Assembly: GCA_035571515.1 (NCBI GenBank)
Contig: DATNCQ010000062.1
Location: 1 to 64,000 of the forward strand
DNA length: 64,000 nt
Origin: Gp6-AA40 sp035571515
GTDB taxonomy: Bacteria > Acidobacteriota > Vicinamibacteria > Vicinamibacterales > UBA2999
Reading direction: 5' to 3'
The position numbers were made by a program, and so were the translations under genes. Positions 52,925 through 64,000 of this stretch are shown one piece after another. Under the pieces are notes generated by a model, which was not told where the DNA came from, did no database searches, and saw only the letters and a list, made by a program, of their open reading frames with translations. The stretch's first letter is position 1, and each line of letters starts with the position of its first letter.

Positions 52925-53804
52925 CACGCTCGCCGAGACGGGCCGCCTCGCACGCGTGCTGGTCAAGCATCCGCGCGAGGCCTTCGTGAGCGACGAGACG
53001 TGCGCCGCGCAGTGGAAGCCGCTCAACTTCAGCGCCGCCCCGGCGCTCGCGCGCGCCGCCGCGGAATACGAGGCGTTTCTCCACATCCTCCAGGGCGCGG
53101 GCGCGCAGGTCGAATTCCTTCCGGCCGACGAGCGCACGAACCTGGATTCGATCTACGCGCGCGACGCGTCCATCGTCTGCGCGCGTGGCGTCATCCTCGG
53201 CAGGATGGGCAAGCGGCTGCGCGCGGCCGAGCCGTCGGCGCAGAAGGTGGCGTTCCGCGGGCTCGGCGTGCCGATCGCCGGCGAAATCACCGAGCCGGGC
53301 TGCCTCGAGGGGGGCGACGTCGTCTGGCTGGACGACCGCACGATCGCGGTCGGCCACGGTTATCGCACCAACGAGGACGGCATTCTCCAGCTTCGAGCGA
53401 TCCTCGCCGACTCGATCGACGAGATGATCGTCGTTCCGCTGCCGCACTGGCGCGGCCCCGGCGACGTGCTCCACCTGATGTCGCTCATCAGCCCCGTCGA
53501 CAGCGACCTCGCGGTCGTGTACTCACCGCTGCTTCCGGTCCCGTTCCGCCAGGAACTGCTCGAGCGCGGATATGCGCTGGTCGAAGTGCCCGAAACGGAG
53601 TTCGACACGATGGGTACTAACGTGCTTGCGCTCGGCCCACGCGACTGCGTCATGCTCGCCGGGAATCGGCGGACGCGCGGCGCGCTGGAGCACGCGGGCG
53701 CACGCGTGACCGAGTATGCCGGCGACGAGATCAGCGTCAAGGGCGCCGGGGGGCCGACGTGCCTCACTCGGCCGCTGGCTCGAGCTCCGGCACGACGGGA
53801 CTGA
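52914..53804 (+). CDS. Arginine-deiminase-fold hydrolase (DDAH/amidinotransferase type)
   Basis: A 296-residue penta-repeat fold protein. The catalytic set can be read: Asp/Glu in SIYARDASIVC and CLEGGDVVWLDD, His in DVLHLMSLISPVDSD, and the nucleophile Cys at about 283 in GGPTCLTRPL. This resembles dimethylargininase and related guanidine-modifying hydrolases. The substrate is not certain. The start is GTG at 52914. The last 41 bases, including the active-site Cys codon, overlap the convergent MFS gene. Confidence 0.82.
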   Translation: MATNTLAETGRLARVLVKHPREAFVSDETCAAQWKPLNFSAAPALARAAAEYEAFLHILQGAGAQVEFLPADERTNLDSIYARDASIVCARGVILGRMGKRLRAAEPSAQKVAFRGLGVPIAGEITEPGCLEGGDVVWLDDRTIAVGHGYRTNEDGILQLRAILADSIDEMIVVPLPHWRGPGDVLHLMSLISPVDSDLAVVYSPLLPVPFRQELLERGYALVEVPETEFDTMGTNVLALGPRDCVMLAGNRRTRGALEHAGARVTEYAGDEISVKGAGGPTCLTRPLARAPARRD

Positions 53805-54984
53805 CCGGCTCGTGATGCGCTGGCGCCGGGTCCACGCGCGGCAGCCAGAACGCGAGCACGCCGATGCCGGGCAGGTACGAACAGAGGCGGTAAACGTAGT
53901 AGATGTCGGTGCGGTCCGCGAGCGCGCCAAGCACCGCCGCGCCGATGCCGCTGATGCCGAACGCCACGCCGAAAAACAGCCCGGCGATCATGCCGACGCG
54001 CCCCGGCATCAGCTCCTGCGCGTAGACGACGATGACCGAGAACGCGGAGGCGAGCACCATGCCGATGATCACGGTGAGGATGCGCGTCCAGAACAGGTTC
54101 GCGTACGGGAGCGCCAGCGTGAACGGCAGCACGCCGAGGATCGACGCGAGGATCACCTGCCGGCGGCCGATGCGATCGCCGACGGGTCCGCCGATGATCG
54201 TGCCGGCCGCGACCGCGCCGAGGAACACGAAGAGGTGAATCTGCGCGCTCTGCACCGTGAGGCCGAAGCGGCTGATCAGATAGAACGTGTAATAGCTCCC
54301 GAGGCTTGCCAGGTAGACGAATTTCGAGAAGAGCAGCGCCAGCAGGATCAGGACCGCCGTCATGACCTGGCGCGACGAGACCGGGTCATGACGCGCCGCC
54401 GCCGCGCGCCGCGCGGCATGCATCGCGCCGCTTCCCTTGTACCAGCTGCCGACGCGCACGAGAAACATCATCGCCACGAGCGCGGCGATCGAGAACCACG
54501 CGATGCTCGACTGCCCGTTCCGCAGCACGATGAACGCCGCCAGCAGCGGACCGAGCGCCGAGCCGAAGTTGCCGCCGACCTGGAAGAACGACTGCGCGAA
54601 GCCGTGGCGGCCGCCCGACGCCGCACGCGCCATCCGTGACGACTCGGGGTGGAAGATCGACGAGCCGAGACCGACGAGCGACGTCGCCGCGAGCACCATC
54701 GTGAAGCTGCCGGCCTTCGAGAGCAGGAGCATGCCGGACAGCGAGAAGCCCATGCCCGCCGCGAGCGCGTACGGCCTCGGATGCCGATCCGAGTAGTGGC
54801 CGACGACCGGCTGGAGCAGCGCGCCGGTCAGCTGCAGGACGAAGGTGATGAGGCCGACCTGCGTGAAATCGAGCTGGAAGTTCTGCTTGAGGATTGGATA
54901 GATGGCGGGGATCAGCGACTGCATCATGTCGTTGAGCAGGTGGCAGAAGCTGAGCGTCGCCAGGATTTCGAATGCGGTGTCCAC
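53764..54984 (-). CDS. MFS transporter (fosmidomycin-resistance Fsr-like)
   Basis: A 406-residue transporter with 12 predicted helices. LATLSFCHLLNDMMQSLIPAIYPIL at the N-terminus and GSSIFHPESSRMARAASGG in the middle are characteristic of the Fsr/YfnC family, which exports fosmidomycin and possibly other phosphonates or small molecules. The start is GTG at 54984. The 3' end overlaps the deiminase gene tail-to-tail. A spaced inverted repeat lies just upstream of the start. Confidence 0.88.
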   Translation of the reverse strand: MDTAFEILATLSFCHLLNDMMQSLIPAIYPILKQNFQLDFTQVGLITFVLQLTGALLQPVVGHYSDRHPRPYALAAGMGFSLSGMLLLSKAGSFTMVLAATSLVGLGSSIFHPESSRMARAASGGRHGFAQSFFQVGGNFGSALGPLLAAFIVLRNGQSSIAWFSIAALVAMMFLVRVGSWYKGSGAMHAARRAAAARHDPVSSRQVMTAVLILLALLFSKFVYLASLGSYYTFYLISRFGLTVQSAQIHLFVFLGAVAAGTIIGGPVGDRIGRRQVILASILGVLPFTLALPYANLFWTRILTVIIGMVLASAFSVIVVYAQELMPGRVGMIAGLFFGVAFGISGIGAAVLGALADRTDIYYVYRLCSYLPGIGVLAFWLPRVDPAPAHHEPVSPVVPELEPAAE

Positions 54985-54988
54985 GTTG

Positions 54989-55078
54989 GTTGGCCGTTGG
55001 TCGTTGGTCGTTACACGTCAGTCGTGGGGAGTCTGGATTCTTACGATATCAAACTACGAGCGACGACCAGCGGCCAAC
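54989..55078. repeat. Spaced inverted repeat in the MFS/fadN-like spacer
   Basis: GTTGGCCGTTGGTCGT (54989-55004) and its near reverse complement at 55063-55078 (15 of 16 positions) flank a 58-base AT-richer centre. The arms are tandem GTTGGTC-like units. It sits between divergent starts and so could also be an operator, but the repetitive arms resemble the inverted arrays near the tRNA. Confidence 0.65.
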
Positions 55079-55111
55079 GACTCACCGACGACGAACCGGT
55101 AGAATCGCGGG

Positions 55112-57316
<2,205 letters not shown>

Positions 57317-57328
57317 TCAGTCGGTAGT

Positions 57329-57356
57329 GGGCAGGGGGCAGGGGGCAGGGGGCAGT
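57329..57356 (+). repeat. Heptanucleotide tandem repeat (GGGCAGG x4)
   Basis: Four copies of GGGCAGG (the last ends in T) lie between the FadN-type gene and the hydrolase gene. A separated GTGGGCAG follows at 57362. It is a simple-sequence tract of the kind that varies by slippage. It lies in the leader of the hydrolase gene, about 22 bases before its ATG. Confidence 0.75.
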
Positions 57357-57377
57357 GGCCGGTGGGCAGAAGGTTCG

Positions 57378-58169
57378 ATGAGGATCGTTGACCGCGGCTC
57401 TGGTGTTCCTGTCGTCGTGATTCCCGGCGTGCAGGGGCGCTGGGAATGGATGAAGCGGGGCATCGACGCGCTGGCGCAGCGAAGCCGCGTCATCACGTTC
57501 TCGCTTGCCGACGAGCCCTCCTCCGGGGCGCGATTCGAGGAGGCGCTCGGCTTCTGGAATTACGTCGACCAGGTGCGCGACGCGCTCGACGCGCGCGGCC
57601 TCGACCGTGCGGCGATTTGCGGCGTGTCGTTCGGCGGGCTGATTGCGGCGGCCTTCGCCGCGCGGTATCCGGCCCGCGTGTCGTCGCTGCTCTTCGTGTC
57701 GGCGCTGCCGCCGTCGTGGCGGCCGGACGCGCGCGCCTCGATCTACCTCCGGCACCCGTGGGTCCTGTCGCCGCTCTTCTGCGTCGGGGCGGTCGGCTTC
57801 TACGGCGAAATTGCGGCTGCAAGTGACAGTTGGTGGAGCGGAATCGCTGCAGCGTGCGGCGCCGGAAGCACCGTTCTCGGCCACATGTTTCACCCCGGCC
57901 GTATGGCGCGACGTGTGCATCTCTTCACGGCGGTGGGGATCGACCCCGGGCTCTCGCGCGTCAAAGTACCTACACTGGTGGTCACGGGCGAGGAATCGCT
58001 CGAGCGTGTCGTGCCGCCGCGCCTGTCGCGGGAATACGCCGCCATCTGGCCGCACGCGCGCGTCGAGACGCTGCGGCGCACGGGACATCTCGGGATGATT
58101 ACGCGGCCGCACGAATTTGCCGCGCTCGTCACGCGTTTTCTCGCCGAGTCGGAACAGAAGATTGCCTGA
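57378..58169 (+). CDS. Alpha/beta-fold hydrolase
   Basis: A 263-residue hydrolase with the nucleophile elbow GVSFGGL (Ser), a candidate acid in VTGEESLERVV and the His in TGHLGMIT. It begins directly with the core fold (MRIVDRGSGVPVVVIPGVQGRW). The ATG at 57378 was chosen because the upstream frame would be encoded by the GGGCAGG tract. Its substrate is unknown; esterase or thioesterase activity in lipid breakdown fits the operon. It overlaps the next gene by 8 bases. Confidence 0.82.
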   Translation: MRIVDRGSGVPVVVIPGVQGRWEWMKRGIDALAQRSRVITFSLADEPSSGARFEEALGFWNYVDQVRDALDARGLDRAAICGVSFGGLIAAAFAARYPARVSSLLFVSALPPSWRPDARASIYLRHPWVLSPLFCVGAVGFYGEIAAASDSWWSGIAAACGAGSTVLGHMFHPGRMARRVHLFTAVGIDPGLSRVKVPTLVVTGEESLERVVPPRLSREYAAIWPHARVETLRRTGHLGMITRPHEFAALVTRFLAESEQKIA

Positions 58170-58800
58170 CCCTCTCCGGGAGATCGCCGGTCCGGCAGGA
58201 CCGCTGGAGGTGCTGCTCGAGCAGCCGGCCGGCGGCGTGCGCGCGGCCGTCGTCTTCGCGCACCCGCTGCCGACGCACGGCGGCACGATGCACACGAAGG
58301 TCGTCTACCAGGGGGCGAAGGCGCTGGCGCGCACCGGCTGCGCGGTGCTGCGGTTCAATTTCCGCGGCGTCGGCCGCAGCGCGGGCGAGTGGGACGACGG
58401 GCGCGGCGAGTGCGACGATTTCCGCGCCGCGATCGATTTCATGCAGGTGCAGTATCCCGGAAAGGAGCTGTGGGCGGCCGGTTTCTCGTTCGGCGCCTAT
58501 GTTGCGCTGACGACCGGCGCGCGCGACGATCGGATCTGCACGGTGATCGGCATCGCGCCGCCGGTGAACCGCTACGACTTCGCGCCGGTGAAGCAGTCGG
58601 CCAAGCCGAAGTTCATCATCCACGGCGAGGCCGACGAGTTGATTCCACTGAAGCAGGTGCGCGAGTTCTACGCGCAGCTTGCGGACCCAAAGGAGCTGGT
58701 CGAGATCGATCGCGCCAACCACCTCTTCGACGGCCAGGTCGGCGAGGTGGCGGACGCGCTCGAGGATCTGCTGGCGGATTTCTCATGCAGGACGCAGTAA
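58162..58800 (+). CDS. Alpha/beta hydrolase (dienelactone-hydrolase-like)
   Basis: A 212-residue hydrolase. It opens with VVFAHPLPTHGGTMHTKVV, the oxyanion segment NFRGVGRSAGEWDDG, the nucleophile elbow AGFSFGAYVAL, the Asp in HGEADELIPL, and the His in RANHLFDG. This group is widespread next to acyl-CoA genes, but the activity is undefined. The start is TTG at 58162, overlapping the previous stop. It overlaps the thiolase gene by 16 bases. Confidence 0.82.
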   Translation: MPDPLREIAGPAGPLEVLLEQPAGGVRAAVVFAHPLPTHGGTMHTKVVYQGAKALARTGCAVLRFNFRGVGRSAGEWDDGRGECDDFRAAIDFMQVQYPGKELWAAGFSFGAYVALTTGARDDRICTVIGIAPPVNRYDFAPVKQSAKPKFIIHGEADELIPLKQVREFYAQLADPKELVEIDRANHLFDGQVGEVADALEDLLADFSCRTQ

Positions 58801-59963
58801 TCGTTGCAGCGACACGCACGGCGGTCGGCCGCGCGCCGAACGGGGCGCTGAGGACCGTTCGGCCCGACGAGATGGCGGCGGCCGTCATCGCCGAAGCACT
58901 CCGCCGCGCGCCGGGGATCGAGGCGTCGGACGTCGAGGACGTCATCCTCGGCTGCGCGATGCCCGAGGCGGAGCAAGGGCTCAACGTCGCGCGCATCGCG
59001 AGCCTTCGCGCCGGCGTGCCGGTGAGCGCCTCGGCCGTCACCATCAACCGGTTCTGCTCGTCCGGCCTGCAGGCCATCGCCTACGCCGGCGAGCGCATCA
59101 TGTGCGGCTTCGGCAACGTCGTCGTGGCCGGCGGCACCGAGTCGATGAGCATGGTGCCGATGGGCGGCAACAAGGTCTCGCCGAACCCGGCGCTCGTCGA
59201 CAGCTACCCCGACGTGTACCTGAGCACGGGGCTGGTTGCCGAGAACCACGCGCGCGACAACACCATCTCGCGCGAGGAGCAGGATGCCTTCGCGCTGCGC
59301 AGCCATCAGCGCGCGATCGCGGCCATCGATTCCGGCCGATTCGCCGGCGAGATCACGCCGCTCGTCTACAAGGTCGCGCTGCCCAACGGAAACGGCAAGC
59401 CGACGGTGCGCGAGCTGACGTTCAACGTCGACGAAGGGCCGCGGCGCGACACCTCCGCGCAGGCGCTCGCGTCGCTGCGGCCCGCGTTCCACGCGTCCGG
59501 CACGGTGACGGCGGGTAACTCGTCACAGACGAGCGACGGCGCTTCCGCGGTGCTGGTCACGTCGGCCGCGTTCGCGAAGGAGCGCGGCCTGAAGCCGCTC
59601 GCGCGGTTCGTCACCTTTGCAACGGCCGGCGTGGAGCCCGAGCGCTTCGGCATCGGGCCCGTGCCCGCCATTCGCAAGGCACTGAAGATCGCGGGCCTGT
59701 CGCTCGAGCAGATCGACCTCGTCGAGCTGAACGAAGCCTTCGCGGCGCAGGTCCTCGCCTGCCTGCGCGAGCTGCCGATCGACCCCGAGCGTCTCAACGT
59801 CAACGGCGGCGCGATCGCGCTCGGGCATCCGCTCGGCTGCACCGGCGCCAAGCTGACGACGAGCCTGCTGCACGAGATGCACCGGCGCCAGTCTCGATAC
59901 GGAATGGTGACGATGTGCGTCGGCGGTGGCATGGGCGCCGCCGGAATCTTCGAACGAATGTAG
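58785..59963 (+). CDS. Acetyl-CoA C-acyltransferase (FadA-like thiolase)
   Basis: A 392-residue thiolase with C91 in TINRFCSSGLQAIA, NVNGGAIALGHPLGCTGAK and CVGGGMGAAG. It differs clearly from the thiolase at 8438 and is closer to the FadA/FadI partner of long-chain beta-oxidation. With the FadN-type protein and the acyl-CoA dehydrogenase it covers all four steps of the cycle. The last coding triplet is followed by a TAG stop that is part of a REP palindrome (GTAG at 59960). Confidence 0.92.
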   Translation: MQDAVIVAATRTAVGRAPNGALRTVRPDEMAAAVIAEALRRAPGIEASDVEDVILGCAMPEAEQGLNVARIASLRAGVPVSASAVTINRFCSSGLQAIAYAGERIMCGFGNVVVAGGTESMSMVPMGGNKVSPNPALVDSYPDVYLSTGLVAENHARDNTISREEQDAFALRSHQRAIAAIDSGRFAGEITPLVYKVALPNGNGKPTVRELTFNVDEGPRRDTSAQALASLRPAFHASGTVTAGNSSQTSDGASAVLVTSAAFAKERGLKPLARFVTFATAGVEPERFGIGPVPAIRKALKIAGLSLEQIDLVELNEAFAAQVLACLRELPIDPERLNVNGGAIALGHPLGCTGAKLTTSLLHEMHRRQSRYGMVTMCVGGGMGAAGIFERM

Positions 59964-59986
59964 GGTCCGGCTGAAGCGGGACCTAC
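59960..59986. repeat. REP-like palindrome after the thiolase gene
   Basis: GTAG, GGTCCGGCT-GAA-GCGGGACC and CTAC form a hairpin with one mismatch. The thiolase stop codon is the TAG of the first GTAG. The element lies before the acyl-CoA dehydrogenase gene, whose own ribosome site AGGAG follows near 60002. Confidence 0.75.
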
Positions 59987-60011
59987 GCAATCACGCGGCC
60001 CAGGAGACACG

Positions 60012-61780
<1,769 letters not shown>

Positions 61781-61781
<1 letters not shown>

Positions 61782-62455
61782 TGGTTTTTGGACAATCTGC
61801 CGGGTCCGAAAGGACCCGGCCTACGCTGCGCATTGCGCTCGTCATTGCCGCGCTCCTCGGCGCCTGCACGTCGGGGCCGCCGGCGCCCGATGACGATGCC
61901 GCGAGCTACGTCACCGCCGTCGAGAACGCGCGCGCGGAAAAGGACCGGACGCTGGCCGCCGATCCGGAGAGCGTTCCCGTCGCCAAGCGTGCGCTCCTGC
62001 TGCCGCTGAAGTACTACCCCGTCGACCCCGCCTACAAGGTGCCGGCCTCGCTCAAGCTGGCGAACGAGCGGCCGGTGTCCGACATGCCGACCTCGACGGG
62101 AACGAACCGGAAGATGCAGCGCGTCGGCGTCCTCGAGTTCACGCTCCAGGGAACGCAGATGTCGCTCGAATCGTTCGTCGAGGCGGGCACGCAGCAGATC
62201 ACGTCGCTCTTCGTGCCGTTCGCCGATCAGACCACGGGCACGGAAACATATTCCGCCGGCCGCTATCTCGACCTGAAACCGACCGCCACGGGCTTCTACG
62301 TGATCGATTTCAACCTCGCCTACAACCCGACCTGCGCCTACAACCCGACGTGGGAGTGCCCCTATCCGCCGGCGGCGAACCGCCTCAAGGTGCCCATTCG
62401 CGCCGGCGAGAAGGCGCCCCCCGAAGCGCCCGCGGCGAAGGCCCCGGGCGCGTGA
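61781..62455 (+). CDS. DUF1684 lipoprotein
   Basis: A 224-residue protein. The lipobox LLGAC with a short hydrophobic segment (IALVIAALLGAC) marks a lipoprotein. The C-terminal part has YLDLKPTATGFYVIDFNLAYNPTCAYNPTWECPYPPAANRLKVPIRAGE, the pattern of DUF1684; function is unknown. The start is GTG at 61781. The residues before the hydrophobic core are encoded by a REP-like palindrome (61799-61824). An unlisted downstream start such as CTG would avoid it but lose most of the signal. Confidence 0.8.
61799..61824 (-). repeat. REP-like palindrome inside the DUF1684 gene 5' end
   Basis: GCCGGGTCC-GAAA-GGACCCGGC followed by CTAC, with the GTAG foot on the minus strand. It is identical over 26 bases to 43614-43639, 18 kb away. 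It is read through as the start of the lipoprotein signal peptide. Confidence 0.85.
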
Positions 62456-63138
62456 CCTCCGCGCTCCAGGCGATTGTCTTCGACTTCGACGGGGTCATTG
62501 CCGACAGCGAGCCGCTGCACCTGAAGGCGTACCAGCAGGCGCTCGCCGGCGAAGGGCTGCGCCTCGAACGCGAGGAATACTTCGCCCGCTATCTCGGCTA
62601 CGACGACGTCGGGATGCTGCAGGCGCTGGCGCGCGACCGCCGCCTGGCGTGGACCGATCGGGACATCACGGCGCTCGTCACGCGGAAGGGCATGAAGCTG
62701 CAGGCGATGCTCGAAGGTGACGAGGTGCTCTTTCCGGGCGCCGCCGACTTCGTGCGCGCGGCCGCGGCCGCCGTGCCGATCGCGATCGCGTCGGGCGCGC
62801 TCCGCCACGAAATCGTGCAAATCGTCAACGCCGCCGGGTTGGGCGGCCTCTTCGCCGCGATCGTCGCATCGGGCGACACCCCGCAGAGCAAGCCGTCGCC
62901 CGCCCCGTATCTGCTGGCGTTCGAGCGGATGCAGGAGGCCGCGGGCAGGCCGCTCGACCGCCAGCGCTGCGTGGCGATCGAGGACTCCGTGTGGGGACTC
63001 GAATCGGCACGCGAAGCCGGGTTACGCTGTGTAGGAGTCACGACGAGCTATCCGGCCGCCGAGCTGACGGGCGCGGAGCTGGTCGTGGGCGGACTCGACG
63101 CCCTGTCGCTTCCGATGCTCGAAGACCTGGTGAAATGA
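62452..63138 (+). CDS. HAD-superfamily phosphatase (beta-phosphoglucomutase/phosphoglycolate type)
   Basis: A 228-residue HAD subfamily IA protein. Motif I VFDFDGVIADSEPLHLKA has the nucleophile Asp and the acid/base Asp two residues on. The cap domain lies at about 18-85. Motif II is in IASGALRHE, motif III in SKPSPAPYLLA and motif IV in VAIEDSVWGLESAREAG. The cap and the VADSEPLH start are like beta-phosphoglucomutase and phosphoglycolate phosphatase. The natural substrate is unknown. The start is GTG in the GTGA overlap. Confidence 0.87.
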   Translation: MTSALQAIVFDFDGVIADSEPLHLKAYQQALAGEGLRLEREEYFARYLGYDDVGMLQALARDRRLAWTDRDITALVTRKGMKLQAMLEGDEVLFPGAADFVRAAAAAVPIAIASGALRHEIVQIVNAAGLGGLFAAIVASGDTPQSKPSPAPYLLAFERMQEAAGRPLDRQRCVAIEDSVWGLESAREAGLRCVGVTTSYPAAELTGAELVVGGLDALSLPMLEDLVK

Positions 63139-64000
63139 AGAAAGAGCTGGCGGACGCGCTCACCTCGGCTTCCAACGCCCCGGGCACCGCGCTGGCGCAC
63201 GCGGCGCTCGTCATTGCGAGCATCGAATACCCACGCATCGATCCCGAGCCGTACGTCTCGCAGCTGGACGGGATGGGCGCCGCGGCGGCGAAGTTCATTC
63301 ATTCCCGTGCGCAAGACACCGGCGACACCTCCACGCTTGCGTGCGTGCGCGCGCTCAACATGTATCTCTTCCAGGAGCAGGGTTTCTCGGGCAACGAGCG
63401 CTACGAGGACCCGCGCAACAGCTGCCTGAACGAGGTCCTCGACCACCGCACGGGGATTCCGATCACGCTCTCGCTCGTCTACATGGAAATCGCGCGCCGC
63501 GCCGGGCTGCACATCGACGGCGTCAACTTTCCCGGGCATTTCCTCGTGCGCAGCCCCGACGTCGGCAAGCGCACGACGAGCGGCCTGCTCATCGATCCAT
63601 TCCACGGCGGCGCGCTGCTCTCGGAGCACGACTGCCGCGTGCTGCTGCAGAAGCACGTGGGCAGCGAGATCGCGTTCAGCAAGTCGCTGCTCGCGCCCGC
63701 CACGCGCAAGGAAATCATCGTGCGGATGCTGCTGAACCTGAAGCGCATCTACGTCCACATGCGCTCGTTCCCGCAGGCGCGCACGGTCACCGAGCTGCTC
63801 GTCGCGCTCACGCCCTCCGCGCTCAGCGAGCTGCGGGACCGGGGCCTCCTCAACTACCACCTCAACGACGTCACCGGCGCGCTGCGCGATCTGCAGACGT
63901 ACTTGAAGCTCTCGAGCATGAGCGAGATGGATAAAGAGGCGCGCGAGGAGCACGACCAGATCTGGGAGCACGTCAAGACGCTGCGGCGCCGGGTCGCGGC
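63135..64000 (+). CDS. SirB1/transglutaminase-like protein with tetratricopeptide-like tail, cut by the window edge
   Basis: At least 288 residues, open to the end of the window. The N-terminal half is a transglutaminase-like domain of the SirB1 family (RNSCLNEVLDHRTGIPITLSLVYMEIARRAGL, then GVNFPGHFLVR and LIDPFHGG), which keeps candidate Cys, His and Asp positions. The C-terminal part (RMLLNLKRIYVHMRSFPQ onwards) looks like TPR helices. Function is unknown. The start overlaps the HAD gene stop as ATGA. Confidence 0.82.
   Translation, partial: MKKELADALTSASNAPGTALAHAALVIASIEYPRIDPEPYVSQLDGMGAAAAKFIHSRAQDTGDTSTLACVRALNMYLFQEQGFSGNERYEDPRNSCLNEVLDHRTGIPITLSLVYMEIARRAGLHIDGVNFPGHFLVRSPDVGKRTTSGLLIDPFHGGALLSEHDCRVLLQKHVGSEIAFSKSLLAPATRKEIIVRMLLNLKRIYVHMRSFPQARTVTELLVALTPSALSELRDRGLLNYHLNDVTGALRDLQTYLKLSSMSEMDKEAREEHDQIWEHVKTLRRRVA

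Noticed and set aside
50963..53137. 724-codon minus-strand frame opposite the ABC genes
   Set aside because: It is opposite three recognised genes (ATPase, permease, MaoC) and lacks any motif.

Overview
The window is about 64 kb of high-GC bacterial DNA with dense gene packing, many GTG and TTG starts, and genes joined by ATGA, GTGA or TGATG overlaps. The gene set indicates a diderm bacterium with meso-diaminopimelate peptidoglycan: a MurE with a DNPR motif, a complete division and cell-wall cluster, outer-membrane-type DUF5916 and DUF1684 proteins, and polyprenol-linked glycan genes. Gene content and the abundant GTAG-footed palindromes fit an Acidobacteriota of the Vicinamibacteria type best. 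That placement is inference from memory, not a computed phylogeny. There are no rRNA genes, insertion sequences, prophages or CRISPR arrays.

Layout. 1-5.3 kb: the 3' part of a primary sigma factor gene, a CAT-anticodon tRNA (probably Ile2), a coiled-coil zinc-ribbon protein, an RNase HI, a large DUF5916 outer-membrane protein and a secreted cupredoxin. 5.4-12.3 kb: an MHS-type transporter, an acyl-CoA ligase/thiolase/3-hydroxyacyl-CoA dehydrogenase operon, then acpS, pgeF and a small SpoVG-like protein. 12.3-32.8 kb, minus strand: one long dcw cluster reading mraZ-rsmH-ftsL-ftsI-murE-murF-mraY-murD-ftsW-murG-murC-ftsQ-ftsA-ftsZ, followed by a B12-binding radical SAM protein and a membrane glycosyltransferase. 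The mraZ promoter and its MraZ-box-like operator can be read directly. 32.8-33.1 kb: the divergent spacer between mraZ and a ychF-like GTPase gene, holding six units of a 28-bp phased repeat.

33.1-43.6 kb: the ychF-like gene, then a tightly coupled surface-glycan operon of two GT4 and three GT2 glycosyltransferases, two sugar-nucleotide epimerase-family proteins and a DegT aminotransferase, then an STN-domain exported protein and a GNAT protein. 43.7-50.6 kb: yqeY, murJ, a rhomboid protease, a DoxX/cupin pair, a fused 2-oxoacid dehydrogenase E1 and an exported propeller-like protein. 50.7-55 kb: an ABC-2 exporter pair, a MaoC hydratase, an arginine-deiminase-fold hydrolase and a fosmidomycin-resistance-like MFS protein. 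55.1-61.8 kb: a second beta-oxidation module. 61.8-64 kb: a DUF1684 lipoprotein, a HAD phosphatase and a SirB1-type protein that runs off the end.

How the parts relate. The dcw cluster, murJ and the polyprenol-type glycosyltransferases supply envelope and septum building. The two beta-oxidation modules with MaoC and the fused E1 handle acyl-CoA and 2-oxoacid catabolism. The most unusual features are non-coding: REP-like palindromes that supply stop codons and even coding sequence at several gene ends (the FtsQ tail, the DUF1684 signal peptide), the 28-bp array beside the ychF-like gene, and a readable MraZ operator.
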